Assembly (NCBI GenBank): GCA_903932155.1
Contig: CAIZFH010000229.1
Coordinates: 1 to 64,000, forward strand
Length of the DNA stretch: 64,000 bases
Direction of reading: 5' to 3'
Source of the DNA: an uncultured Granulicella sp.
Lineage (GTDB): Bacteria; Acidobacteriota; Terriglobia; Terriglobales; Acidobacteriaceae
Shown here: piece after piece, positions 1-8,777 of the stretch
Layout: each line of letters begins with the position of its first letter
Position numbering within the stretch: the first letter of the stretch is position 1
Notes under the pieces: generated by a model
Database searches by the model: none
Told to the model about the DNA's origin: nothing
Seen by the model: the letters and a program-made list of their open reading frames with translations, nothing else
Translations under genes and position numbers: made by a program

Positions 1-186
1 CCGGAAGAACGAAACGGCCGCGGCGCCAGCCTCCATCAGCGGAGCTTCCAGCTCCTGAAGCAACTCCAGGCGACGCGCGCACAGCAGAAGCCGAGCCCCC
101 GCACCCGCAAACGCAAACGCCGTAGCTCGGCCAATTCCAGAACTCGCCCCGGTGATCAGAACAACCTTGCCTTCGAGATATCTCAT
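1..186 (-). CDS. SDR-family oxidoreductase, N-terminal part (runs off the window)
   Basis: Reading leftward from ATG at 186, 62 codons are open to the window edge. The start MRYLEGKVVLITGASSGIGR carries the Rossmann dinucleotide motif TGASSGIG of classical short-chain dehydrogenases, followed by an Ala/Gly-rich helix and a CARR segment that commonly sets NADP preference. The catalytic Ser-Tyr-Lys region lies outside the window, so substrate is unknown. It reads away from the OmpA gene, with that gene's probable terminator between them. Confidence 0.85.
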   Translation of the reverse strand, partial: MRYLEGKVVLITGASSGIGRATAFAFAGAGARLLLCARRLELLQELEAPLMEAGAAAVSFFR

Positions 187-218
187 CCTTCTCTTATAAA
201 CCCAGATCGCTACCCATG

Positions 219-251
219 AAAACCGAGAGGGCCGCATGCAGCGGCCCCCTC
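219..251 (-). terminator. Probable Rho-independent terminator of the OmpA-family gene
   Basis: About 30 bases past the stop codon of the leftward OmpA-family gene, GCGGCC (241-246) pairs with GGCCGC (230-235) around a short loop, extended by CTC/GAG across a small C bulge. On the minus strand it is followed by TTTT (219-222). This is the usual stem plus U-tract layout. Confidence 0.6.
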
Positions 252-279
252 GATGAATGACTGCGATTTTGTTGGGTGT

Positions 280-1953
280 TTACTTGATTATCAAAGTCGC
301 GCTCTCTGCTACACCGATCGCATCGCCCGATACCACCAGGTTCACACGCCGGTTCAGCGTGCGTCCGCTAACGGTACCGTTATCGGCCACGGGGTCGTTC
401 TTCCCAAAGCCCGTCGAACTGATGCTGCCCTGCGATTCGCCCTGCGACACCAGGAAGTCCTTCACCGCCAAAGCGCGATTTTCAGAGAGCTTCTGGTTGA
501 GTTCATCGGAGCCGGTTGAGTCGGTATAGCCCTCCACCTGCACATTCAGACCCGGATAGGCTTCCAGTATGCCCGCAACCTTGGCCAGGCTGATCTGGGT
601 CGTCTGCTTCAGGGTGTACTTGCCGGTATCGAAGAGTACATCCGACATGTTAACGATCAGCCCACGTGCCGTCTCGCTGGTTGCCAGCACCGAATTCAAC
701 TGCATCCGCAGCTTTTCGCGTATTGCATTCGCATCGTTTGCGCTCTTGTTGGCCTCCAACGCCCTGGCCTGCGCCGCCGCAGTCTCCGCCTCGGCCTGTG
801 CCCTAGCCGCATCGGCTTGGGCCTTTGCAGCCTGTGCACGTTCTGCGTCAAGCTGAGCCTGATGGGCCGCAGCTTGTGACAGCGCCGCATTCGCCTGCGA
901 TTGTGCCGCCTGCTGTTGCGATTGCGCCGCATCTGCCTGTGCCAGCTCCTTCGCCGTTACCTGGGCCTGCGCAAGCTCTGCTGCCTGCTTGCGCAGCGAT
1001 ATAATTCGCGCATCCTCTGCGCGCTCCACTGCCTCGCGAGCTTCGGTGATCTCCATCTTCAGGTCGCCACGCTTGCTGCCATCGAGCGCGCTGGCATTCT
1101 GCACGTCCAGCATCGCCTGCGCCATAATCTGCGGAGCGTACTTGTCCGCTTGCGCATCCTGTGCAATGCGCACTGCGTTGTCCGCCTCATATAACTCCAG
1201 CGGCGAGCGCTCATTGCGCGTGATCGGGTTGGCCACCGTATGCGATCCCTTTGTCTCTGCATACATGCCACGCGGCAACAGGCTGTAGTTCGCCTGCACC
1301 TTCTCCACCACTCCGTTGGTCTTGTCCGGGCGAACCACGTTCTGCAACACAACCACGTCGCTTGGCTCTGTCACGGAGAAGTACGGTTCGGCGGTTACAA
1401 TCAGCCCGAACGACTGCAGCGCGGTCGTCACCTTGATGTTGTTCTTCGTCCCCGCCGGCAGCACCTCGCCCAGGTTCTGCGCTCGCCCGTCCGGCGAGAT
1501 CGCCCACAGCACATAGGTCAGATACTCCCTGCCAAATCCATTGGCCGGCGTCAACCCATCGAAGTGCGCGTCGACCGTAATCTTCCCGCGTTCGCTAGTC
1601 ACCTTCGCATCGCCCTTCGCGCCAGCCAACAGCGGCGTGCCATCGAAGTCGATATGCGTCGAGTCGCTGCGATGCAGATAGTTGATGCAGTCCAGATTGC
1701 GCTCCACCACCTTGACCCGGTAGATATAGATGCCATTCTGCTCCACAATTGGGTTTGCATCGGTTGTTACAGGCTGCTGCGAGGTTGGATTCGGTTCCTG
1801 CGCCTTCGCAGTTCCTGAAGCCACGCTTGCTACGAATACGATCGCACTGCCGACGGCCACATGCCCGCACAAGCTGCGGAATGAGTGGCTGAACTTTTGC
1901 ACGCGAGTCTGCGCTGGCGCCATCAAAGGCGCTGAGTACCTTGAACGAATCAT
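280..1953 (-). CDS. OmpA-family outer membrane / peptidoglycan-associated protein with Ala/Gln-rich coiled coil
   Basis: A 557-residue envelope protein. The basic start and hydrophobic stretch near residues 33-50, ending around TAKAQ, form a signal peptide. Residues about 60-280 form an unrecognised, beta-rich domain. Residues about 285-410 are a long Ala/Gln-rich heptad region, probably a coiled-coil spacer. Residues about 420-545 are an OmpA/MotB-like peptidoglycan-binding domain, with LFDTGKYTL, VEGYTDSTGSDELNQKLSENRA and a late FGKNDPVADN segment. The family links the outer membrane to murein. Start at 1953 is supported by AGGAGAT seven bases upstream. It stands alone, with a terminator-like hairpin after the stop. 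Confidence 0.88.
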   Translation of the reverse strand: MIRSRYSAPLMAPAQTRVQKFSHSFRSLCGHVAVGSAIVFVASVASGTAKAQEPNPTSQQPVTTDANPIVEQNGIYIYRVKVVERNLDCINYLHRSDSTHIDFDGTPLLAGAKGDAKVTSERGKITVDAHFDGLTPANGFGREYLTYVLWAISPDGRAQNLGEVLPAGTKNNIKVTTALQSFGLIVTAEPYFSVTEPSDVVVLQNVVRPDKTNGVVEKVQANYSLLPRGMYAETKGSHTVANPITRNERSPLELYEADNAVRIAQDAQADKYAPQIMAQAMLDVQNASALDGSKRGDLKMEITEAREAVERAEDARIISLRKQAAELAQAQVTAKELAQADAAQSQQQAAQSQANAALSQAAAHQAQLDAERAQAAKAQADAARAQAEAETAAAQARALEANKSANDANAIREKLRMQLNSVLATSETARGLIVNMSDVLFDTGKYTLKQTTQISLAKVAGILEAYPGLNVQVEGYTDSTGSDELNQKLSENRALAVKDFLVSQGESQGSISSTGFGKNDPVADNGTVSGRTLNRRVNLVVSGDAIGVAESATLIIK

Positions 1954-2128
1954 GTTGTAATCTCCTGGCGATCCAATCGCCGATTCCGTATTGGGGCCTC
2001 ACGCACTGCGCAGGCGCGTAGGACGCTCCAAAACCCTGGATGGGCCTGTAATTAAGATGCCGGATCAAAGACAAAGGGTGTCCGCAGCCGTTCAGGGAGC
2101 GGTAGGCTTCGTAGCCCTGGCAGCGGAG

Positions 2129-2866
2129 TTATGCGTTGTGCTGTGCTGTCGGAGCGTGGCGCTGAACAAAATGATACGGCGGCCAGGGGCCTGACAACTG
2201 CATCTGGCACTCCTTCATCTCCAGAGTCGCCGACGAATACTTGTTCTGATACCGCTCCACCGTCTTGTTGTCAATCAGGTGGGCAATGTCCAGCAGCATC
2301 TTGCCTGAATCCGTCCGCTTGCAGGTAATCTCCTCGGCCAGCGGAAGAAACATGCGATGCATCTGCACCGACAGGGCGCGAGCCCGAGATTGCCGGTCCC
2401 GCTGCCGCGCCGCACTCTCGCGTAAACTGGTCAGGTACTGCTGCCCCACCGTCATATTGCGTGCCGCATTGCCCGGACAGGTATCGTCCATCAGCACCTT
2501 CAGGTGCATCTCCGCTTTGCCCCGCAGCCGCTCCACATTCGCAGTAAAGTGCCGCTGGTTCGAGCGGACTGACCGACGCAACGCGTCATCGTCCGGAAAT
2601 GTGGTGCCAAAACGGAAGGGAAGTACGGTGGAGAGCTTGAAGCAGTCCGCAATTACGCGGCCATGGTCTTTGGCTGCATTCAGGTCCATCCGTGCAGCGT
2701 CTTCCGGGGTGTGCTCAGAGACGATGACCGCAAGATCGCTGGCGGGAAACAGAAACGTCTGGTTGCCAAATAGACCGGAGACTCCAGCTAGTGGCATTGG
2801 ACGGCGATGACGGCAAAGCTCAGGAAAGGCGTTTCGTTCGGCAATGCAATAGGCGTACCAGGTCAT
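2129..2866 (-). CDS. GvpL/GvpF-family gas vesicle-type protein, isolated
   Basis: A 245-residue soluble protein with the GvpL/GvpF layout: an early YAYCIAE strand, VLPFRFGTTFPDD in the first half, a KAEMHLKVL strand and the C-terminal LSGPWPPYHFV signature. In gas-vesicle clusters this family is a minor shell or assembly protein. Here there is no gvpA, gvpK, gvpN or gvpJ nearby: neighbours are an OmpA protein and a glycosidase. Its role outside a vesicle cluster is therefore unknown. The family assignment is firm, the function is not. The start at 2866 has only a weak GGAG about ten bases upstream. Confidence 0.85.
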   Translation of the reverse strand: MTWYAYCIAERNAFPELCRHRRPMPLAGVSGLFGNQTFLFPASDLAVIVSEHTPEDAARMDLNAAKDHGRVIADCFKLSTVLPFRFGTTFPDDDALRRSVRSNQRHFTANVERLRGKAEMHLKVLMDDTCPGNAARNMTVGQQYLTSLRESAARQRDRQSRARALSVQMHRMFLPLAEEITCKRTDSGKMLLDIAHLIDNKTVERYQNKYSSATLEMKECQMQLSGPWPPYHFVQRHAPTAQHNA

Positions 2867-3256
2867 TGATTCATCACTCCAAAAGTGCGCTGCAACTCAA
2901 ACCCCTCGTCTGTGGATAAGGGAGTCTTTATTAGCTCAAGCCAACCTGTCCGGGATTTGTCCGAGCTATGCGGGCTATACCGGTTGCTACCTAACCAAAA
3001 TGTCCTTGCAAGTGCTTCTATCTGGGATCGAATCGGATACTAAGCCCTTCAACTGACGATTGGCAAGGCCAATTTTCAGGAATATGTAACCATAATTGGG
3101 TTACATCTCACAAACATGTGCCGCCAAAAATCATCCGGCAGATGAGACGTGTCGTTCCATCTATCTTTATGAAACATAATGGGATGGCAAGCGCACTCCT
3201 CCCAACCATCCCAGACGCCTACACCCTGCCTGGGTTGCAATCCCATCCGCATATCT
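2867..3256. other. 390-bp intergenic region between the GvpL/F gene and the rhamnosidase-like gene
   Basis: I find no convincing coding frame or RNA gene. The region is less GC-rich than its flanks. It serves as the upstream region of the leftward GvpL/F gene and lies past the 3' end of the rhamnosidase-like gene. The one clear structure is the perfect inverted repeat at 3084-3106. Confidence 0.6.
3084..3106. promoter_or_regulatory. Perfect inverted repeat, candidate operator upstream of the GvpL/F gene
   Basis: ATGTAACC (3084-3091) and GGTTACAT (3099-3106) form a perfect 8-bp dyad around a 7-base spacer, about 220 bp upstream of the GvpL/F start. Size and spacing suit a dimeric transcription factor better than a terminator, as there is no T-tract. 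Which factor binds is unknown. Confidence 0.4.
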
Positions 3257-5692
3257 CTATCGAACCGTCAGCAGCTCCGTCTCATACGGCTTCAGCTCCA
3301 GCTTCACGGTAATCGATCCTTTGCCCGCCGTCGAAGCCACAGCCGAGACCTTCCCAGTCGCCGAGTCCCACAACTCCACCTTCTTGCCCCCCGCCTTCAG
3401 CGTCACTGAGTGCGCACTGGCCTGCGCTCCTTCATTGAAGAACAGGTAGACGTTGGCGTTCTTCAACCGCCGCGTCATCACCTTCAGCGCCGTGTCCGGC
3501 GTATCCAGCACGACATCCTTAGCCCCGACGACAGCGTGCAACGCCGTCTCAATCGCCGCCGGAACCACCTGCGGGCCGGGAGGCGTGGCCGGGGCGTTGG
3601 CCGGAGGAGTCGGCGTTGGCGGCAGTTGCGCCGATGTCTCCACCGTCGCCCAGGCAAAGTCCGTAGGCAATGCCGCGCGCGAATCCATGATTGTCTTCCG
3701 CGAAATCAGCGACGGCGTCCGTCCCAGGAACAGAACCTTCCCGCCGCCCTTCGCAAATGCCTTTAGCCGGTCCAACTCCGCCTGCGAGATCACCGCCAGC
3801 GACGGCAGAATCACCACACGGTAAGCATTGCCGCTCAGCGTCTCCAACGTCCCCGGTCCGGCCTTCAGGTCAGTCCCCAGCGCGTCCAGATTGATGATGT
3901 CGAAGTCGATCTGCCGCTCCGCCAGCATCCGCTCCGTCGACACAAACGCAGTGTCGGAGGCCGAGTCGCCCAGCCACATCGAACTCGACGGAAGATACAG
4001 CGCAACCGTCGCAGCCGGCCTGCCCATGCTCATCACATAACTCAGTCGCCGGATATAGTCCATCAACGCGGGCCATCCTGGATCGGACATCGCGCTCGGC
4101 GGGCGCGGAGGGGCCGCTGCCGCGCCTGGCACGGCGGGTGTGGCTGCTGGCGGCGGCGCCCTCTGAGGATCTGGAGGACTTGACGCACCATACGACATGC
4201 CCTCCGTCAAATTGATCCCGCGTATGATCTGCTCGTTGAAGACGTACCGCGCCATGGTCACATCCGGCACGGGCCGGTACGCTCCAAAGCTCTCCGTAAA
4301 CGAGCGCGGATGTCCGTAGATGTGCGCTGTGCTGGAAGCCAGCCGCGGATAGTCGGCAATCGTGTCCGTCCATACCTGGTGCCAGATCGCGTCGATGCCC
4401 GGTACCTGCACGTACTTCATATCGCGCTCGAACTCGCCCTCCGACCGCACCAGTTGCATCTCCATCTCTTCGTGGTTCAGGTGCACCTGGTACTCCACGC
4501 CATGCGCCGCGCACCACAGGCCCTGCGGCTTGAAGAATCCGTCGCGGAACATCTGTGAGAACACATCGTAGTAGTCGCCCTTGGCGCGCACTTCGGCGTC
4601 CGTCAGTTGAATTGGAGAAGTTGGCGGAGTCATCGCAACCGGTGCCGCTTGTACTGAGGCCGCCTCAGTGGGCGTGCCTGGTGCCGCTGTAGCCACTGGC
4701 CTCGGCCGCCCACCCCCACCGCCCGCCGACAGCAGCAACGCGCCAACATACGGTCGCAGGTCGTAGCCCTTTACCTGTTGGAAGGTCTCGAAGAACTTCG
4801 GTGTCCAGGGCAACCCGCTAATCGAGTAGTCCGGCTCATCGCCGCGAAAGCCGATAATCGTCTTGCCGAATTCCTCCGGCATCGCCTTGTAGTAACCCTC
4901 GTGCGTAAACTGGATCCACGCCGCCGTTGCCGCCGGGTCCATATAGTCTTCCACCGCTTGCGTGGTGTCCTTCAAATGCGTTGCATTCGTGGCGCTGGCA
5001 GTGGGCGAGGTGCGGAACACATGCTCCACCACCTGCACGGTCCAGTCGCCGCTTGCAGGCGCGGTCCATGCAATCTTGCCGTCCGTTACCGCAACCTGCA
5101 CGCGATCTCCAGTAGCGCTCACCGCAACCGCTGCTACCGCATCGGGGCTTACGGCTTGGTTCAGCGACACGCCCGCCTTCACCGGAAGCCTCTGCGATAT
5201 CGAGAGCGCCTGCATGCGTAGCTCCGGCTTCTTGTCCGTGATCAACCCGCCGGCAAACCCGCTCGGATAGCCCGCGTCGTCGATGATCCACACACGCAGA
5301 TCGCGCTTCTTCGCCTCCTCCACCAGTATCTTGAACATCGCAAAATACTCCGGAGACAGGTACGCCACGGGATTGCGCCCGGGTTGCACCGTCACGGCAT
5401 GGAAGCCCAGCCGCACAGCCTTATCCAGGTCGCGCTGCAGCACTTCGCGCGTCACCGCTCCGTTCAACCCGTAGTAGGGCTCAGGGCCGTACTCCGGCGG
5501 CGACGCATTCCATGTGCGCTCCACCTCAGCCGCAGTCGGCATCTGCATCTTCTGCCAGGGATGTTGCACCGCATTCGACTGCGTGAAGCTCGTTTGAGCG
5601 TGCAAGAGAAATATACAGACGGCGATTGTGGTCCAGGCCATCGCTGCTTGGCGATTGGTACGGTCCTTCTTGATTGCAACTGGATTCATCAT
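3257..5692 (-). CDS. Secreted glycoside hydrolase, alpha-L-rhamnosidase-like (GH106-related)
   Basis: An 811-residue exported protein. An N-terminal hydrophobic segment (about residues 18-35) gives a signal peptide. The catalytic-type region begins near residue 55 with PPEYGPEPYYGLNGAVT, then RDLDKAVRLGFHAVTVQPG and VWIIDDAGYPSGFAGG, which resembles GH106 and related bacterial rhamnosidases. Ala/Pro-rich low-complexity inserts occur near residues 325-365, 505-540 and 685-705. The expected job is removal of alpha-L-rhamnose from pectin or glycosides outside the cytoplasm. The family level is moderately sure, the exact GH number less so. It is divergent from valS. Confidence 0.68.
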   Translation of the reverse strand: MMNPVAIKKDRTNRQAAMAWTTIAVCIFLLHAQTSFTQSNAVQHPWQKMQMPTAAEVERTWNASPPEYGPEPYYGLNGAVTREVLQRDLDKAVRLGFHAVTVQPGRNPVAYLSPEYFAMFKILVEEAKKRDLRVWIIDDAGYPSGFAGGLITDKKPELRMQALSISQRLPVKAGVSLNQAVSPDAVAAVAVSATGDRVQVAVTDGKIAWTAPASGDWTVQVVEHVFRTSPTASATNATHLKDTTQAVEDYMDPAATAAWIQFTHEGYYKAMPEEFGKTIIGFRGDEPDYSISGLPWTPKFFETFQQVKGYDLRPYVGALLLSAGGGGGRPRPVATAAPGTPTEAASVQAAPVAMTPPTSPIQLTDAEVRAKGDYYDVFSQMFRDGFFKPQGLWCAAHGVEYQVHLNHEEMEMQLVRSEGEFERDMKYVQVPGIDAIWHQVWTDTIADYPRLASSTAHIYGHPRSFTESFGAYRPVPDVTMARYVFNEQIIRGINLTEGMSYGASSPPDPQRAPPPAATPAVPGAAAAPPRPPSAMSDPGWPALMDYIRRLSYVMSMGRPAATVALYLPSSSMWLGDSASDTAFVSTERMLAERQIDFDIINLDALGTDLKAGPGTLETLSGNAYRVVILPSLAVISQAELDRLKAFAKGGGKVLFLGRTPSLISRKTIMDSRAALPTDFAWATVETSAQLPPTPTPPANAPATPPGPQVVPAAIETALHAVVGAKDVVLDTPDTALKVMTRRLKNANVYLFFNEGAQASAHSVTLKAGGKKVELWDSATGKVSAVASTAGKGSITVKLELKPYETELLTVR

Positions 5693-5816
5693 CAGAAACT
5701 CCCCATGGCGGCACGCTGCAAGAATACCTCGCCGTCGAAGCCTTAGCCACTGTTCGTTAGTTCAGCCCTCATAGACGTCCCTGCATGTCCGCCAGTGCTA
5801 CCCTTGACATATCCTC

Positions 5817-8717
5817 ATGAGTCACGAAGACACGCCAAAATCGCCCGCCCAGCCCGTCGAAGAAGTCTCCGCCAGCAACCTTCCCAAGGCCTACGACCCA
5901 CACCTCATCGAGCAGCGCTGGGCCGAGTACTGGGTCCGCGAGCGCCTCTTCGACGTGGCAACACCCGAAGAATCCTCGGACGTGTCGAACGCCTTTACGC
6001 TCCTGCTGCCGCCGCCCAACGTCACCGGCCGCCTCCACATGGGCCACATGCTGAACCAGACGGAGATGGACATCCTGACCCGCTGGCACCGCATGAGCGG
6101 ACAAACCTCCCTTTGGGTACCCGGCACCGACCACGCCGGCATCGCCACGCAGATGATGGTGGAGCGCCAACTTGCAGCGGAAGGCACCAACCGCAAAGCG
6201 CTCGGTCGCGAAGCATTCACTGAACGCGTCTGGGCCTGGAAGCATCAGTACGGGAGTGCCATCACCGACCAGATGCGCCGCCTGGGTGCTTCGGTCGACT
6301 GGTCGCGCGAGTACTTCACCATGGACGACCGTCTGTCGCTTGCCGTGCGCGAGGCATTCGTCCGGCTGTATGAACAGGGGCTCATCTATCGCGGCAGCTA
6401 CATCGTCAACTGGGACCCCATCCAGCAGACCGCCGTCTCCGATCTTGAAGTCACGCACGAAGACCGCGCCGGCAAGCTCTACCACATCCGCTATCCCTTC
6501 GCGGATGGCACTGGCTCCATCGTTGTCGCCACCACCCGCCCCGAGACTATGCTCGGAGACACCGCCGTCGCCGTCAATCCGAACGACGCCCGCTACACTG
6601 CCTTCCTCGGCAAAGTAGTTTCGCTGCCGCTCAGCGCTGTCAACGGTGGCCCCAACCGCGAGATTCCCATCCTCGCCGACGACTGGGCCCAGCCCGAGTT
6701 TGGCACCGGAGCCGTCAAAGTCACGCCTGCCCACGACCCCAACGACTTCGCTATCGGCCAGCGCCACGCGCTCCCCTCGCTCACCATCCTCGACACCTCC
6801 GCGCACATCGACCTCCCCGGCTCGCCCTATCACGGCCTCGACCGCTTCGCCGCGCGCGAAAAGATCGTCGCCGACCTCGAAGCCGCTGGCCTCCTCGTCG
6901 CCATCAAGGATCACAACCTCGCCATCGCCCTCTCGCAGCGCTCCGGCGCCGTCATTGAGCCGCGCCTCTCCATGCAGTGGTTCCTCGCCGTCAACATAGT
7001 CCCCGCCATCACACAAAGTCCGGGTGCCCCATCCTTGCGCAGCAAGGGTGGGAGCGAGAGACTCTCTATCGCGCAAACCGCCATCGCCGCCGTGAAAGAT
7101 GGACACATCAAGTTCACTCCGGAGATGTACGCCAAAACCTACTTCGAGTGGATGAACAACATCCACGACTGGTGCATCTCTCGTCAGCTATGGTGGGGAC
7201 ATCGCATCCCGGCGTGGCACTGCGCCGACTGCCGCGACCTCACCGTTTCCCGCGACACACCCACTGTTTGCGCCACTTGCGGCTCCGCCAGCCTCACGCA
7301 GGAAACTGATGTCCTCGACACCTGGTTCTCTTCCGGCCTCCTCCCCTTCACCGTCTTCGGCTGGCCCGGAACCTCGAGCCTCGAACCTGGTACCTCGAAC
7401 CTCACCCCCGACCTCGCCGCCTTCTACCCCACATCGCTGCTCGTCACCGGCTTCGACATCCTCTTCTTCTGGGTGGCGCGCATGATCATGCTGGGCACGC
7501 ACTTCATGCTCGACGTCCCCATGCAGGACGGATCGCCGCGTACGCTCGCCGATGCCGTTCCCTTTAAAGAGGTCTATATCCACGCTCTGGTCCGCGATGC
7601 CGACCGCCAGAAGATGTCCAAGACCAAGGGCAACGTCATCGACCCCATCGAGATCATCGAGCGCTTTGGCACCGACGCCGTCCGCTTCACCCTGGCTAGC
7701 ATGGCTTCGCCCGGCACCGACATCGCCTTCTCCGAGGCCCGCACCGAGGGAAATCGTGCCTTCGCCAATAAAATCTGGAACGCCGCCCGCTTCCTCTTCA
7801 TGAACCTCGACCGCGCCCGCGAAGCCGGTTACAAAGTAAACCTGACCGCGCCGACCGTCCTCGCTGAGCTTCCCGACGAGACCCCTCTCGAGACTCGCTG
7901 GATCTTCGCCCGCCTCTCCGCCGTCTCCGCCGAGGTCCATCGCGCACTCAACGACTATCGCTTCGACGAGGCCGCCAACGCCATCTATCAGTTCTTCTGG
8001 GCCGAGTTCTGCGACTGGTACCTCGAACTCGTCAAACTCCGCCTCAACTTCGACGTGCCTTTGAACGAGGTCACCGCAGTCACCCTCGCCTCGCTCGTCG
8101 GCACATTCGAGTCCGCCCTGCGCCTGCTCTCGCCCTTCATGCCATTCCTCACCGAAGAGATCTGGCACGCGCTCTACGCTGGTGAGCCACCCGCCAAATC
8201 CATCGCTCTCACCCGCTACCCGCAGGCTGCCGACTTCCCCGCCAGTGCTCTCTCCGTCGCCGCCATGGAGACGATGCAGGAACTCATCACCACCGTCCGC
8301 GCCCTGCGCAAAGACCTCAACGTCCCGGAGAAGGAAGCAACGCCCATCAGCCTTCATGCGGGTGCCCGTGTCATCGCGCTGGCCGACGCCCACGCCGACA
8401 TGCTGGGCCGCCTCGCCCGCGTCAGTGCCATCGAGATTGCACCCGAGCCCCTGACCGGCAACAACGCCCGCGGTACATCGAGCTTCGACATAGCCGTCCT
8501 CTACGAACGCACCATCGACGTCCCCGCCGAGCGCGAGCGCCTCGCCAAAGATCTCGCCAAGTATGAAAAGGGTCTGGCCGCCGCCGAACGTCAGCTTGGC
8601 AACGAGTCCTTCATGGCGAAGGCCCCGGCGCACATTGTCGAAGGACTGCGCAAACAAGCCGCCGAGACTCGCACCCTCCACGACAAAACACGCGCCGCCC
8701 TCGATGCGCTCGGTTAG
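5817..8717 (+). CDS. valS: Valyl-tRNA synthetase
   Basis: A 966-residue class I aminoacyl-tRNA synthetase that charges tRNA-Val and edits mischarged threonine. It has the HIGH-type motif HMGHM (74-78), the editing domain in the first half, DWCISRQLWWGHRIPAW, the second signature KMSKT (599-603) with GNVIDP, an anticodon-binding helical region and a C-terminal coiled coil (about 890-966). Two segments look inserted compared with the usual family sequence. Residues about 403-413 come from a genomic palindromic element, and residues about 518-529 from five copies of a heptanucleotide. Both keep the frame and lie outside the signature motifs. The start at 5817 gives the normal N-terminus. Confidence 0.97.
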   Translation: MSHEDTPKSPAQPVEEVSASNLPKAYDPHLIEQRWAEYWVRERLFDVATPEESSDVSNAFTLLLPPPNVTGRLHMGHMLNQTEMDILTRWHRMSGQTSLWVPGTDHAGIATQMMVERQLAAEGTNRKALGREAFTERVWAWKHQYGSAITDQMRRLGASVDWSREYFTMDDRLSLAVREAFVRLYEQGLIYRGSYIVNWDPIQQTAVSDLEVTHEDRAGKLYHIRYPFADGTGSIVVATTRPETMLGDTAVAVNPNDARYTAFLGKVVSLPLSAVNGGPNREIPILADDWAQPEFGTGAVKVTPAHDPNDFAIGQRHALPSLTILDTSAHIDLPGSPYHGLDRFAAREKIVADLEAAGLLVAIKDHNLAIALSQRSGAVIEPRLSMQWFLAVNIVPAITQSPGAPSLRSKGGSERLSIAQTAIAAVKDGHIKFTPEMYAKTYFEWMNNIHDWCISRQLWWGHRIPAWHCADCRDLTVSRDTPTVCATCGSASLTQETDVLDTWFSSGLLPFTVFGWPGTSSLEPGTSNLTPDLAAFYPTSLLVTGFDILFFWVARMIMLGTHFMLDVPMQDGSPRTLADAVPFKEVYIHALVRDADRQKMSKTKGNVIDPIEIIERFGTDAVRFTLASMASPGTDIAFSEARTEGNRAFANKIWNAARFLFMNLDRAREAGYKVNLTAPTVLAELPDETPLETRWIFARLSAVSAEVHRALNDYRFDEAANAIYQFFWAEFCDWYLELVKLRLNFDVPLNEVTAVTLASLVGTFESALRLLSPFMPFLTEEIWHALYAGEPPAKSIALTRYPQAADFPASALSVAAMETMQELITTVRALRKDLNVPEKEATPISLHAGARVIALADAHADMLGRLARVSAIEIAPEPLTGNNARGTSSFDIAVLYERTIDVPAERERLAKDLAKYEKGLAAAERQLGNESFMAKAPAHIVEGLRKQAAETRTLHDKTRAALDALG
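7022..7052 (+). repeat. Palindromic element copy inside valS
   Basis: Starts GGGTGCCCCATCC and ends AAGGGTGGG, with TTGC/GCAA arms around the centre. This is the short form of the element found ten more times in intergenic DNA of this window. Here it is translated in frame as GAPSLRSKGG within ValRS. Confidence 0.85.
7369..7403 (+). repeat. Heptanucleotide array in valS, five units of GAACCTC type
   Basis: Units are GAACCTC, GAGCCTC, GAACCTG, GTACCTC and GAACCTC. The array is translated in the stretch between GWP and FYPTS, where E. coli ValRS has about ten fewer residues. Confidence 0.85.
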
Positions 8718-8777
8718 CCACGCCTCTATGTGCCCCATCTTTGCGACGGTCTCACCGAATCCCCAAAAAACCCTCCG

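Noticed and set aside
5804-5809. TTGACA as a -35 box of valS
   Set aside because: It lies only eight bases before the start codon with no room for a -10 box.
5769-8738. Long open frames on the strand opposite valS (465 and 516 codons)
   Set aside because: High-GC codon bias keeps the antisense frame open. The products are low-complexity Gly/Asp/Val/Glu strings with no motif, while valS is unmistakable.
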